A stretch of DNA of 64,000 nucleotides from NCBI RefSeq assembly GCF_027921745.1, contig NC_079240.1, positions 737,001 to 801,000 on the forward strand, read 5' to 3'. Below, in pieces: positions 1 to 9,409 of this stretch. The position numbers were made by a program, and so were the translations under genes. This stretch comes from Schizosaccharomyces osmophilus (lineage: Eukaryota > Ascomycota > Schizosaccharomycetes > Schizosaccharomycetales > Schizosaccharomycetaceae). Each line of letters starts with the position of its first letter. The first letter of the stretch is position 1. The notes under the pieces were generated by a model. That model saw only the letters and a list, made by a program, of their open reading frames with translations. It had not been told where the DNA came from and did not search any database.

Positions 1-68
1 GTGTTAAGATTATATCAACCCATTCATTCTCGTAAATATATAAGCCTATCGCATAACGCTGTGACTTG
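1..68 (+). repeat. Dispersed 68-bp repeat, copy 1
   Basis: This stretch matches positions 25493-25560 in the same orientation with 64 of 68 bases identical by eye (differences at positions 3, 8, 11 and one in the GCATAACG/GCATGACG block). Similarity stops abruptly after the shared TGTGACTTG; the left end coincides with the window edge, so the repeat may extend further left. It contains a TATA-like AAATATATAAG. It could be an eroded fragment of a solo LTR or another dispersed element; the family cannot be named from this alone. Confidence 0.75.
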
Positions 69-446
69 CTTACCTTGACAAAGTACACCTACGACAGTAT
101 GCGAATAAGTATATCATCCTAAGGGTCTAATAGACTACTTTACGTCGTAAATAAGGCACCCTTGCGTAATTCTTGAATTTTATATATATTCAGTGAATTC
201 TGCAAGTTCTCCCTCTAACCAAATTCAACTTTGTAAAATACATCCTTAAGTGTGTTTTTGACGCTTCATTTCCTTGCTTGATTAATTTCGTGTAAAATGA
301 CAGTGATGACCGCGAAATTGGTGCATCCAGCGAAACGTATGTGGTGATATATTGTAGAAAGGGGTGCTTGAAGACAATAAGAGTTGCGCGCTTTTGAGTT
401 TTGTTTGGCGTTTTGTATTTTTTTGGCTAATCTCTTGTTTTAGCCT
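69..446. other. Intergenic, upstream of the DUF89 gene
   Basis: AT-rich upstream DNA without a recognisable gene or RNA. A GGCTAAT-(pyrimidine)-TTTTAG pattern at about 425-443, just before the coding start, resembles a branch site plus 3' splice site, so a 5'-UTR intron is possible. No matching donor was pinned down. Confidence 0.4.
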
Positions 447-455
447 ATGCTATGA
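447..455 (+). promoter_or_regulatory. Minimal uORF overlapping a start codon
   Basis: ATG CTA TGA is a two-codon upstream ORF whose stop codon overlaps the ATG of the DUF89 gene (452-454) in another frame. If the transcript includes it, ribosomes would terminate on the main start codon, which allows reinitiation or leaky scanning. If a 5'-UTR intron ends at about 443 the element is still kept. Seen in sequence; a regulatory role is inferred. Confidence 0.4.
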
Positions 456-1834
456 CAAGCGATCCTGAATCGTTTGCATACGAATGCGTTGTTCGGAGAT
501 GGCCTGCCTTGTTATCCAACGTTGTTGACGATATTTCCCGCCATGTTTCAAAGGCGCTGGAAGCCGGCATGTCAGAAAATTCTTCTTACGTTACTCAAGG
601 AAAGTCTATCATCAATATGCTGAGCCAACTCAAATATGACATACAGCACAACCGTCCTTTGTTACACTTGGAGGGAGATAATTCCGACCTGGAGGAATAT
701 AATGAAGAATTGAATCAATGCGGTCCCATGACTTGGGGAGATGCTCCTTGGCTTTACTCCGAATGTTACTTTTACCGGATGATGAACCTCTTTTTACAAG
801 CTCACTCAGAATGGAAACGTCATGATCCTTTTTTTGACCAAAAAGATTCCACTTTAAAATCCAGCCATGCAGCGATTGAAGATTTGGCTGTTCGCTATGT
901 TAACCTTGATCATGAGCTCGATGCTCTCAATAAAAAATACGAGCCCCAAACAGCCTACATGATTTTCGTTGAAATGGCGCAAGTTGCCTTATGGGGCAAT
1001 GCGACTGATCTTAGTTTATTGACAAATTTGACATATGAAGAGCTCCAACAACTTCAGGGCCGGAAGGCTGTGGAAGAAGCTCAAAAAAATGTTTTGGTGA
1101 ATGACCTTCCAAAGGTCTGGGAAAAGCTTCAGCAGCACCCAGGTGGACGTGTCGATTTTGTGTTGGATAATGCCGGATTTGAACTCTATGTTGATCTTGT
1201 ATTCGCAGCTTACCTTTTGAAAGCAAAAGTTGTTGATACAGTTATTTTGCATCCCAAAGATATTCCTTGGTTTGTTTCTGATGCTTTGGTGAATGATATC
1301 CCTCATGTCTTTACTTCTTTGACAACCTACTTCTCTGGCGAAAGTATTCACCAACTCGCTTCCGATCTTCAAGAGTTCCATGCTGAAGGAAAAATTTTAA
1401 TTCGCCCTAACTCTTTTTGGACCACTGCTCATTATTTTGGTCGTATGCCCGATTTTGCTCCAGCTTTAGTTGAAGATTTGGCTAAATCAGATATGGTCAT
1501 TTTCAAAGGTACACATTGTCTCATCATATGATTACTTTACTAACGAACTTTAGGCGATTTAAATTACCGCAAGTTGACTGGCGACTGCGAATGGCCCAAG
1601 ACAACTCCCTTCGAAGTGGCTCTCGGTCCCCTTGCTGGAAAATTCAACATTCTAGCTCTTCGTACATGCAAAGCGTAAGTATTTTTTTTTTTCCCCCCAG
1701 GCTGATACTTACCAATGTTTAGTGATGTTGTTGTCGGTCTTGAAGATGGTTTATACGAAAAGCTTTCTGAACACATGCTTCATTGGGAACGAACCGGGAA
1801 GTATGCTGTTGCTCAATATTGCCCAAAAAAGTGA
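452..1834 (+). CDS. DUF89 / ARMT1-like damage-control phosphatase
   Basis: Three exons: 452-1508, 1554-1674 and 1723-1834, joined by 45- and 48-nt introns (CTAAC branch site at 1540-1544), giving 429 aa. The fused protein carries two hallmarks of the DUF89 metal-dependent phosphatases: DNAGFE at about residue 239 and KGDLNYRKL across the first splice junction (residues 352-360), a junction only found after splicing. The family includes human ARMT1 and yeast YMR027W, which remove phosphate from damaged or excess sugar phosphates and use Mn2+ or Co2+. Length matches the fungal family (about 430-470 aa). It is probably a soluble cytosolic or nuclear enzyme; the exact substrate is unknown. It lies in tandem with the phosphate transporter downstream. 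Confidence 0.88.
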
Positions 1835-2412
1835 GTTCCCTTCCTTCTGGATTTACATGATCTATGACCCTTAAAACCTCTTTAATGTTCTTAGTTTCAA
1901 AATAAATAATGAACTATTAGTTAGTTATTCATGAAAATATGTTTTACCGTAACTGATGTCGTATTGCCAAAGTATTTAAGGTTTCATGCTCTTTTATACT
2001 CGGGATCTTTGAAAATTTCTTTTCTTCTCCTTTTGCGAAATAACGTATCATGGACAGTGTCGTATCACCAACATTGCATTGGACGATCCTTTGTCGGTTT
2101 CATAAACGCGAAATGATGCTAATAATCCTTCATTAACATCTTATTGTTTATTACCGCAAATTACACTGCACTACACTGCACTATGGTACTGATTTAATTT
2201 GAAGATTTCCGCTCATAAACTATCTCTGACGTCTTTCAGATAGGGTACTACCTTACTTATCATTAGTAAAATTTCAGCTTATCGGGTTGGTGTCGGAGCT
2301 TCGCCGCTTCCTTAACTTCATAAAAGAATTGAGACTGTCCTTAGCACTTACCACTACCCTTTGGTACGCCATCACGACCATATTTTTGACCCTTCTTGGT
2401 CAATTATCGCTT

Positions 2413-2436
2413 TTAAACAAGTCAATTCTTGTTTAA
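2413..2436. repeat. 9-bp inverted repeat upstream of pho84
   Basis: TTAAACAAG and CTTGTTTAA are perfect inverted arms separated by six bases (TCAATT). It lies about 170 bp upstream of the transporter ATG and 17 bp before a TATA-like element, a reasonable place for a dimeric factor to bind. The left arm also contains TTAAAC, the core recognised by Mmi1 in fission-yeast RNA, but a single copy is weak evidence. Confidence 0.5.
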
Positions 2437-2452
2437 GAAAGCGTATTTTAGG

Positions 2453-2458
2453 TATATA
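2453..2458 (+). promoter_or_regulatory. Possible TATA element of pho84
   Basis: GGTATATACC, 148 bp upstream of the ATG at 2606. Position fits a fission-yeast promoter but such motifs are common in AT-rich DNA. Confidence 0.3.
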
Positions 2459-2605
2459 CCTTGTCTAGTGCGCTCAAATCCTATTTTCAGTTTCTTCCGT
2501 GTGAATTGGTTCCTCGCTCATCCTTTCTTGTTGTGAGTGTTTTCTGTTCTTTATCTTCTCTTTGTAAACTTTTCTCTTATTACATTGAATTCTCCCAAGT
2601 TGAAA

Positions 2606-4330
2606 ATGGGTTTTAAATGGAATCCCTTCTCTAAAAGCAAAGAGCCCAAAGAGCCTCTTCCTTTAGAGCAATATGAAGCAGCTGACCAGAAAAAGCTGTT
2701 TGGCATGGTCAGCAAGCAAGAGGCTAAGCTCCTCGCCATTGCAGGAACCGGATTCTTGTTGGATAGTTATGATTTGTTCATTATCAACTTGGTAACTCCA
2801 ATTATTTCCTACTTGTACTGGGGTGGTTTGGAAGGCCATGAAGATTACCCATCAGGAATTCGTGGCCTTGTAAATGCTGGTACAAACATCGGAAACATTT
2901 TGGGGCAGCTTCTTTTCGGGTTTTTGGGTGACTTCTTTGGCCGTCAATTCGTCTATGGTAAGGAAATGATGGTCGTTATCATCGCTACGATTCTTTTGAT
3001 CAGTCTTCCCGACCGTCTTCCTACTCCCCTTGACAAGTCCATGTGGCTTTTCACTTTCCGTGTGGTACTCGGTATTGGTATTGGTGGTGATTATCCCATG
3101 TCTGCTTCCATCACGTCCGAACAGTCTTTGGTTCACCGCCGTGGTGCTTTGCTTGCTTGGATTTTCTCAAACCAAGGATGGGGTACCCTTATCGGTTGTA
3201 TCGCTACTCTAGTCATTCTCGCGTGCTATAGAACGTCTTTAGAAGTGCATAATAATTACCACAAATTAGATGGTGTTTGGCGTATTCAGTTCGGCATCGC
3301 CTTGCTTCCCGCTTTTCTTGTTTTGATTCCTCGAATGAGAATGAAAGAATCTAAACAATTTAAAGATTCAAAGAATGTTCATGCCGTTAGTGAAGAAGAA
3401 AGTAATTCTCAAATGGATGATTTAAAGAAAAACCCAGAAAAACTTACTCCCACAGAGTTGGCTCAACCCGAGGATGCTGCAAAACCAACCGAAAAGAGAT
3501 CTGGTTCAGTACAAGTTGAACCTCGCGATAATTCTTCCATGACTTCTAAAGAGCCTCCTTCTGATAAAACGGAACAACAGGATCAGGAACAAATTAAGAC
3601 AGGGTCCACTTTTATTGCCTACTTCTCCGAGTGGAGACACTTGAGATTGTTGCTTGGTGCAGCTATCTCTTGGTTCCTTTTGGACATTGCATTTTATGGT
3701 GTCAATCTGAACCAGTCTGTCATTCTCAATGAGATGGGTTTTAACAGCGGAAAAAACCAGTACAGGAAATTACAGAAGAATGCTATTGGTAATCTGATTA
3801 TAGCAATCGCTGGTTATGTTCCTGGATACTGGGTGAGTGTATTTTTAATTGAAAGAATGGGCCGTAAATGGATTCAAATCCAGGGTTTTGCTATTTGCTC
3901 TCTTTTGTTTGCTGTACTTGCTGGAAAATGGCACACCATCTCCACTGCTGGAAGGTTCGTTTGCATTGCTCTCGCCCAATTTTTCTTCAATTTTGGACCA
4001 AACACAACTTCATTTGTCTATCCAGCTGAAGTGTTCCCTTCAAGAGTTCGTGCTTTCTCTCATGGAATCTGTGCTGCCTGTGGTAAAGCTGGTGCAATTC
4101 TTTCGGGTCTATTATTTAATAAGTTAACTGAAGTAATTGGTTTCGACAGGGTGTTGTGGATATTCTTTGCCTGTATGATTTTAGGTATAATTTTCAGTTT
4201 ACTTTTGCCCGAAACTGCTGGTCGCGATGCAGACTTGATTGATCGCCTTGAAATTGCTGCTTTACAAGAAGGAAAGCATTCCATTATTGACCGGTCCGAA
4301 AAATGGGCTTGGTGGAAACATGGGATATAA
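2606..4330 (+). CDS. pho84: Pho84-type inorganic phosphate transporter
   Basis: Single exon, 574 aa. The reading frame is open 69 nt further upstream to an ATG at 2537, but the start at 2606 (MGFKWNPF) puts the first membrane helix ([18 protein letters not shown]) at the usual distance and matches family length. It is a major facilitator of the phosphate:H+ symporter (PHS) group: twelve predicted helices in two halves, the loop-2 motif [16 protein letters not shown], the central [14 protein letters not shown] segment, a long charged cytosolic loop between helices 6 and 7 (about residues 250-340), and [18 protein letters not shown] in the second half. It should sit in the plasma membrane and import phosphate. 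The S. pombe orthologue I recall is SPBC8E4.01c, on a different chromosome from the rest of this block. Confidence 0.92.
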   Translation: MGFKWNPFSKSKEPKEPLPLEQYEAADQKKLFGMVSKQEAKLLAIAGTGFLLDSYDLFIINLVTPIISYLYWGGLEGHEDYPSGIRGLVNAGTNIGNILGQLLFGFLGDFFGRQFVYGKEMMVVIIATILLISLPDRLPTPLDKSMWLFTFRVVLGIGIGGDYPMSASITSEQSLVHRRGALLAWIFSNQGWGTLIGCIATLVILACYRTSLEVHNNYHKLDGVWRIQFGIALLPAFLVLIPRMRMKESKQFKDSKNVHAVSEEESNSQMDDLKKNPEKLTPTELAQPEDAAKPTEKRSGSVQVEPRDNSSMTSKEPPSDKTEQQDQEQIKTGSTFIAYFSEWRHLRLLLGAAISWFLLDIAFYGVNLNQSVILNEMGFNSGKNQYRKLQKNAIGNLIIAIAGYVPGYWVSVFLIERMGRKWIQIQGFAICSLLFAVLAGKWHTISTAGRFVCIALAQFFFNFGPNTTSFVYPAEVFPSRVRAFSHGICAACGKAGAILSGLLFNKLTEVIGFDRVLWIFFACMILGIIFSLLLPETAGRDADLIDRLEIAALQEGKHSIIDRSEKWAWWKHGI

Positions 4331-5285
4331 TTTCACCTGGTGTATTCCAAATTCTGTTGACTACAAGTTAACAAGTCGATGTTAATTGTTTGTTATTGTT
4401 TGTTTCTATTATTATTTTCATATGTTCAAAGTTTAAAGCAGGCACTATTGGTTTATTTATGCTGTTCTTTTGATTTTTCAATGTTTATCTTTACTATGTT
4501 TAATTTTATACACTAAGAAGATTGATATATTCAGCGGTTTTCCTGTGAAGTTCGTTTGATTAAAAAGAATAGCAAGGTGTGGGTCGCTATGAACCGGTTT
4601 CTTTCTGTGATGTTTGATTGTGTTTCTTTGATAATTCTTTTTAGAAGATACACGCCCGTCTATATGTGTATCTAAAAAAAAAAAAAAAAAAAAGAAGAAA
4701 AAACCAAACGAAACTAAAGCATTGTATTAATTAATAAATATTTATTAAAGTTCTATCCTTTCAGTTTTTGTATTTAATACACACATCGTAGTTCAATGTT
4801 TGATACCAATGAGTATCAACTTATAGATCCTGGTAAATTTCTTGATCTGTGAATATTATTTCTAACCGTTACAAAGGATGGTATCATAATTTTATTTAGT
4901 AAAACTCGCTACTTTTAGAATTCGAAGAATATGTGATTAGTATGGTGCAGGTTTCTTAGGCTTTTAGGAAGTATGTAAATCAATGGATTTCTTATTTATT
5001 TATTTATTTTTTATTTTTTTTAAAATGTCATTCTCTTTTTTCTACTCAAAGTCCCTGCTTTTTCGTGTACACTTCAGATCGAAAAGAACTTTGACGTCCT
5101 AACATTGTAGCCCAAGTCTAGCATCTCAGAATACCGCCAGTGCTCATCTCGAGGATATGGAAGGAAAATGAAAATTTTTTCAATGCCAATATAATTAATT
5201 GAAGGAAAATAAGCTAAAGTTGATAAAAAGTGAAGGAATATTAACCACAATTCTTGTATGCAAATATTTTGATAACCAGTTCAAT
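4331..5285. other. Intergenic with homopolymer tract
   Basis: About 950 bp between the transporter and the LYR gene. It holds the transporter 3' end, an A21 tract at 4674-4694 followed by GAAGAAAAAA, and short TTTA tandem repeats at about 4990-5010. No gene or RNA recognised. Confidence 0.4.
4674..4694. repeat. Poly(A) tract (21 A)
   Basis: Uninterrupted run of 21 A, the longest on this strand in the window; similar length to the T21 run at 58924-58944. Probably slippage-prone DNA or nucleosome-excluding sequence near a transcript end. Confidence 0.8.
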
Positions 5286-6137
5286 ATGAGTGCGGCATGG
5301 CGGAAGAAATTACCAATTACCCATAAAGCAGAATGCTTAAATGTTTATAAAGGGCTATTAAAATGTTGTGATCAATTTGTAGAGCCCGAATACCAATCCG
5401 TTCTTTCAGAAATAATACGAACAAGGACCCGGCATTATCAGCACGTAACCAATGCATATAAAACCGAATACCTTTTAAATAATGCTAAGAAGGTAAGCAA
5501 AAGTGCTAGTACAAGATAGCTGACATTGACTTAGTATCGTGAACGACTTGAACTGGCCAACCGAGGTCAATTGCCGGCGGAAGATATACGACAGGAAATA
5601 ATAAAAAAATATAAGTCCTATTCATTACCAAAAAAACAAGAAACACCCATGAAGCGAGATCAGCCTCTAGCTTTAAAATTACCAAAACCAAAAAAGTCAA
5701 TGTCTATTCACGATTATGTCCGTGATGGGAAAATCCTTTATCATTTTGTAATGACGACAGGAGGAGACGCATTTCTGCGTCCTAAATATTGGCCACAAAG
5801 TGAGCGTATAAGTATGATATTGAAAAATCATGTCGAGACCAAAGAACGTAGACACCGACTTATTCAAGCAATGAACCGTATGGTCTATCATACATCCTTA
5901 GAAGACGAATTTCTAAAACCATATACAAATGAAGACTTAGGATTTACACAATCACTCTTAGAGAATGTCCACGAAATTGGAAAAAAGCTTGAACGATCTT
6001 ATCAACAGGGGTCTAAATCATGGCACATCACGAGCCAGTTATATAAAATGATTGTTAAGGAATCCGAAAGACAACGACTAGAAAAACAATATTTAAAAAC
6101 CTGGAAAAGTTTAGGAAGGATAAAGCCATATAAATAA
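5286..6137 (+). CDS. LYR-motif (LYRM) family protein, probably mitochondrial
   Basis: Two exons, 5286-5492 and 5535-6137, joined by a 42-nt intron (donor GTAAGC, acceptor TTAG), giving 269 aa. The N-terminal domain reads CLNVYKGLLKCCDQF...RTRHYQHVTNAYKTEYLLNNAKKYRERLELANRG when spliced (shown here in parts), fitting the LYR family: L-Y-K in place of L-Y-R, an F about nine residues later, and a three-helix charged pattern. Most LYR proteins are small mitochondrial factors acting with acyl-carrier protein in iron-sulfur delivery, complex I-III or V assembly, or the mitoribosome. This one has a basic C-terminal extension of about 190 residues that I do not recognise. Its specific client is unknown. 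It ends 203 bp from the convergent gene at 6341. Confidence 0.7.
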
Positions 6138-6340
6138 TAATTAGCATTTTGACGACAACTAACATAGCTGAATACCACTGACTTAGTTCAGTATTCACCT
6201 TTTGAAATGCATACGGATGGACCCATGTCAATAATCATAATGCAGCTGTTCGATCAAATCAGAAAAGTTCCATCCAGTATCAATTCCATCTCAGTTCATT
6301 AATGTGTCATTTGTTATACAAAATGAACCAATGAAGTTGA

Positions 6341-7057
6341 TTAGCTGGGGTCTACAAAATTATCTTGCACTTGCGTTTTATCCTGCGTGCTTGGTGCAGG
6401 CTGAGAGGTTACCCATTTATTCTCAATGTCCTGTAGTCTTTGCAAATCTTCATCGTCGACAAAGAAATCATCTCCATCATCATCCTCGTCATTCAATATA
6501 GAATCATTCGTGGCATCATTTGGTACCCCCTCGTCTAAGGTTTGTTGGGTTTGGGTATTCTCTGTACCTGAATCTTGAGAATTGCTCGACTCTCGATCGA
6601 TATCCGAAGGCTCCTCGTCATTATAACTTTGGTCATTGAAATCAGGATGAATATACTTTTCTTCAATGTTTTTCTTTCTCTGTTCTTCTCTTCTATCGAT
6701 CGTAGCTCGTAACAAGCTCACCAAATTAGATACACGGGATAGCTTGTTCTTTGGTTCTGGATTTTCATCTGAGTTCAAATCCAAGGTTCTTGACCGCTTT
6801 AAATTATTCCTTGAGTTATCTGTACTGACAGACTTGTTGCTTGTTGTACTTGATGGCATAGACACAGATCGGTACACAACTTGATTTTGTTGCAGTCGAT
6901 CCCAAAGATTGACCACCGGATCATTAATAACCGGATTGGACTCTCCTGAAGACTTAGTGAATAGCTGGGAGATTTGCTCATCAGACAATGATTTACTTTT
7001 CAGTGGTGACAATTTCCAAGAAACACATGGCTGATCACTTTTTGGTGAATCTGGCAT
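6341..7057 (-). CDS. Conserved-looking acidic protein of unknown function
   Basis: Single exon, 238 aa, starting at the first ATG of the frame (7057). I do not recognise the family. The N-terminal third has SWKLSPLK and a segment beginning SLSDEQISQLFTK; a middle basic stretch (LKRSRTLD, PKNKLSR) could be a nuclear localisation signal; a predicted helix follows (LVSLLRATIDRREEQRKKN); then a strongly acidic, low-complexity C-terminus ending with a DDDGDDFFVDDEDL patch and a short helix. Several S/T-P sites are present. This is the composition of a regulatory nuclear protein, possibly bound to chromatin, but nothing shows a catalytic domain. It lies 639 bp from aah3 in the same orientation and converges on the LYR gene. 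Coding confidence comes from ORF length and composition. Confidence 0.7.
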   Translation of the reverse strand: MPDSPKSDQPCVSWKLSPLKSKSLSDEQISQLFTKSSGESNPVINDPVVNLWDRLQQNQVVYRSVSMPSSTTSNKSVSTDNSRNNLKRSRTLDLNSDENPEPKNKLSRVSNLVSLLRATIDRREEQRKKNIEEKYIHPDFNDQSYNDEEPSDIDRESSNSQDSGTENTQTQQTLDEGVPNDATNDSILNDEDDDGDDFFVDDEDLQRLQDIENKWVTSQPAPSTQDKTQVQDNFVDPS

Positions 7058-7696
7058 AATTATTATATAAATGAATGACTCTTCTATAGTAGCAAGTCAA
7101 AATTCGAAAAACAAGCACCGAACGCCTTTAAACAACGGCTGACAGAAGAACCTCTAAATATACAAAATTCAAGTTAGAATGTTCGAATCCTCTATCTTTG
7201 TATTTGTTTTTAGAACCCGTTTTGGATCAATCAGGGAAGTAACTTTATAACTCAAAGAGTCATATGTAAATTGTTCGTCCGTTAATTTGGGAATTTTTAG
7301 TCCTGCTTAGTTACCGAAGCGCTTTTGATAATTTACAAAAATAAATATGAAGTAAATATATGGTATTGAGCGAATTCAACCCAACAAGTATACGCTTGAA
7401 TTATACCGTTACTGCAATCAAGCCAGTAGGTAACGTGAATCAGACCGAAAAATCAAAACACCCCAAGGACTTTAAAATGCACAGTACATAATAGTTATAG
7501 TGCTTTATACATAACCACCGCCTGTATAAATCTGTTCAACGTTCTATCTATGTTGGATGAAGTGCTTTACTAATTATATATACATTGTATTTGATACGCC
7601 TCGAAAACTAAAATCATCATACAACTGACAAATGAAGACAACAGCTCATTCTTCCATTATATTACTTAAAATACAAAAAGTAAAATCTTATTTTCT
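7058..7696. other. Intergenic between unknown gene and aah3
   Basis: About 640 bp of AT-rich DNA serving as promoter for the leftward gene and 3' region of aah3. Nothing recognised beyond an isolated Pol III B-box-like word (see rejected items). Confidence 0.4.
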
Positions 7697-9409
7697 TTAA
7701 CAAAAGAATATGAAAGCCAAAGTGGTAAAGACAAAAGCGAAAAATAATGTCTCAAATGAGGGAATAGCCCGATGAGAAGAGGACATTGTAATGAGACTAT
7801 GAGAACCAGCAAAAGAGCGAGTAGAATAAGTAGGAGAATAAAATGAAGTGTAGACGGTAGTAGTTTTTTCACGAGCAGTACTGGGCATGACAGTTTGATT
7901 AATTGTAGGCATTGTAAAGTCAGACAATTTTGTATGAGGGTACAAAACCATTGGATATCCATGAGTTAGTGTAGCGGTAATATTACCTCCATGTCCAACA
8001 GTTAAAGTTCGATGTCCAAATACATCGGAAACAACCTCATTTTCGTTGTACTGAGTAGGAACTTTGTAAACAGTTCCATTATCTTTGATGCCAAGGTTGT
8101 TATATAGAAGGAAAACATCGCGCTTTTTAGCTGCCACATGATTCACATCAACGTCCACAATGTCATAAGTATCATGAGTAAATTTGGTATCTTGTTCCAT
8201 AACGTGTTTTCGGAAATTGACTATAGTTTTAATCATAGTATAGTAAGGATTAGTTTGATCATAACCAGAAGACCAAAGAGCTTCACGATTGGCAGGATCT
8301 GTTCCACCATAAAAACCTTGTTCTTGCCCATAATAAACAGAAGGAATACCGTCCCACAGAAGAGCAAAACTGTACGCGGACAAGATAATTGCTTGATCAT
8401 CAGTATAAGAAGCATAACGGGGCAAATCGTGGTTATCCAAAAAAATAAGCATACCCCCAAGATCAGCCTTTGAGCAATTACCAGTGGTAACCAATTTCAT
8501 TTGATCTTGAAGTGTTTTGAAACCCGCTGTCGGGGCAAATTGGTCATGAGCCATAAAACTAAAGTTAAAACCCAAACGAACAACATAGTTGGTTACACCC
8601 AAATGGTAATTCATGTAATCACACATGACATTTGGATCGTAATCGAAAACCTCACCGATAGCGAATACACCGGCAGAATCGACAAACTCTGGAAAAAATG
8701 TTTCGTTCATCATCTTCACAGCATCTATACGAAGACCGTCATATCCCAAATGATTCACGGCTTGTTTAATATGTTTATTGAGGTAAGATTTAACAGAGGA
8801 GCTTTCCACATTCAAGTCAGCAAGAAGTACACCAGAATTTTGCCAGCAGTCTTGAATATTTGTCCTATTGTTTTTGTTCCAGTCAATGATACAATAAGGA
8901 TGAAAATATTGTGGGCCGTTAAAAGGAGAGACTTTGGAATAATCAATTTGGTCGTAAGGACCAACCAATGCCATAGAGTTAACAACGGTATCAAGCATAA
9001 CCCATATGCCAGCCTTATGAGCAGCGTTAATTAAGTTGACGAGATCATCTTCGGTACCGAAATGCTTATTGAGTTTTTCGTAATTCGTGTTCCAATAACC
9101 GTGGTAGGCCTCACCAGCGTTATCGGGATCACCCTCAATATTCTCATCAACAGGTGAAATCCAAATGGCTGTAAAACCAAGATCTTCGATATAGTTTAAT
9201 TTTTTTTCAATACCTTTCCATGTACCACCACAGTAGCTGTTAGAAGCTGGATTGCAAGGCTGATCGGTGCTTCCATCGTCTTTAGCAAAACGATCCGTTA
9301 CAATTTGATAGATAATTCGGGTTCGCCATTCATCAGCACTATGCGCCGAGGTATATCCAAAGAGTGTAACAAGAAAGAAGGAAATCAAAAGGGATGATAG
9401 ATTGAACAT
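7697..9409 (-). CDS. aah3: GPI-anchored alpha-amylase homologue (GH13)
   Basis: Single exon, 570 aa. It has an N-terminal signal peptide (cleavage near residues 20-23), a fungal GH13 catalytic domain and a C-terminal serine-rich stretch with a hydrophobic tail (residues about 548-570) typical of GPI attachment. The catalytic acids are present: D229 in GLRIDAVK (nucleophile), E253 in IGEVFD, and H327-D328 in FLDNHDLPRY; YHGYW at about 102-106 is also kept. Two histidines found in ordinary alpha-amylases are replaced: S145 in DTVVNS (region I) and M233 after IDAVK (region II). That pattern is as I recall it from fungal GPI-anchored alpha-glucanotransferases (AgtA type), so transfer rather than starch hydrolysis is likely. 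The S. pombe orthologue aah3 is linked to cell wall integrity. Expected location: cell surface. Confidence 0.92.
   Translation of the reverse strand: MFNLSSLLISFFLVTLFGYTSAHSADEWRTRIIYQIVTDRFAKDDGSTDQPCNPASNSYCGGTWKGIEKKLNYIEDLGFTAIWISPVDENIEGDPDNAGEAYHGYWNTNYEKLNKHFGTEDDLVNLINAAHKAGIWVMLDTVVNSMALVGPYDQIDYSKVSPFNGPQYFHPYCIIDWNKNNRTNIQDCWQNSGVLLADLNVESSSVKSYLNKHIKQAVNHLGYDGLRIDAVKMMNETFFPEFVDSAGVFAIGEVFDYDPNVMCDYMNYHLGVTNYVVRLGFNFSFMAHDQFAPTAGFKTLQDQMKLVTTGNCSKADLGGMLIFLDNHDLPRYASYTDDQAIILSAYSFALLWDGIPSVYYGQEQGFYGGTDPANREALWSSGYDQTNPYYTMIKTIVNFRKHVMEQDTKFTHDTYDIVDVDVNHVAAKKRDVFLLYNNLGIKDNGTVYKVPTQYNENEVVSDVFGHRTLTVGHGGNITATLTHGYPMVLYPHTKLSDFTMPTINQTVMPSTAREKTTTVYTSFYSPTYSTRSFAGSHSLITMSSSHRAIPSFETLFFAFVFTTLAFIFFC

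Larger units (their letters stand above)
1835..2605. other. Intergenic, promoter of the phosphate transporter
   Basis: About 770 bp between two plus-strand genes. It holds a 9-bp inverted repeat at 2413-2436 and a TATA-like element at 2453-2458. No protein gene is supported. In S. pombe the pho84 promoter is controlled by the factor Pho7 and by an upstream non-coding transcript. I found no clear match here to the Pho7 site as I remember it, and cannot judge transcription from sequence. Confidence 0.4.

Noticed and set aside
7181-7190. GTTCGAATCC, B-box-like, upstream of the acidic-protein gene
   Set aside because: Flanking bases cannot form a T-stem or acceptor stem; not a tRNA.
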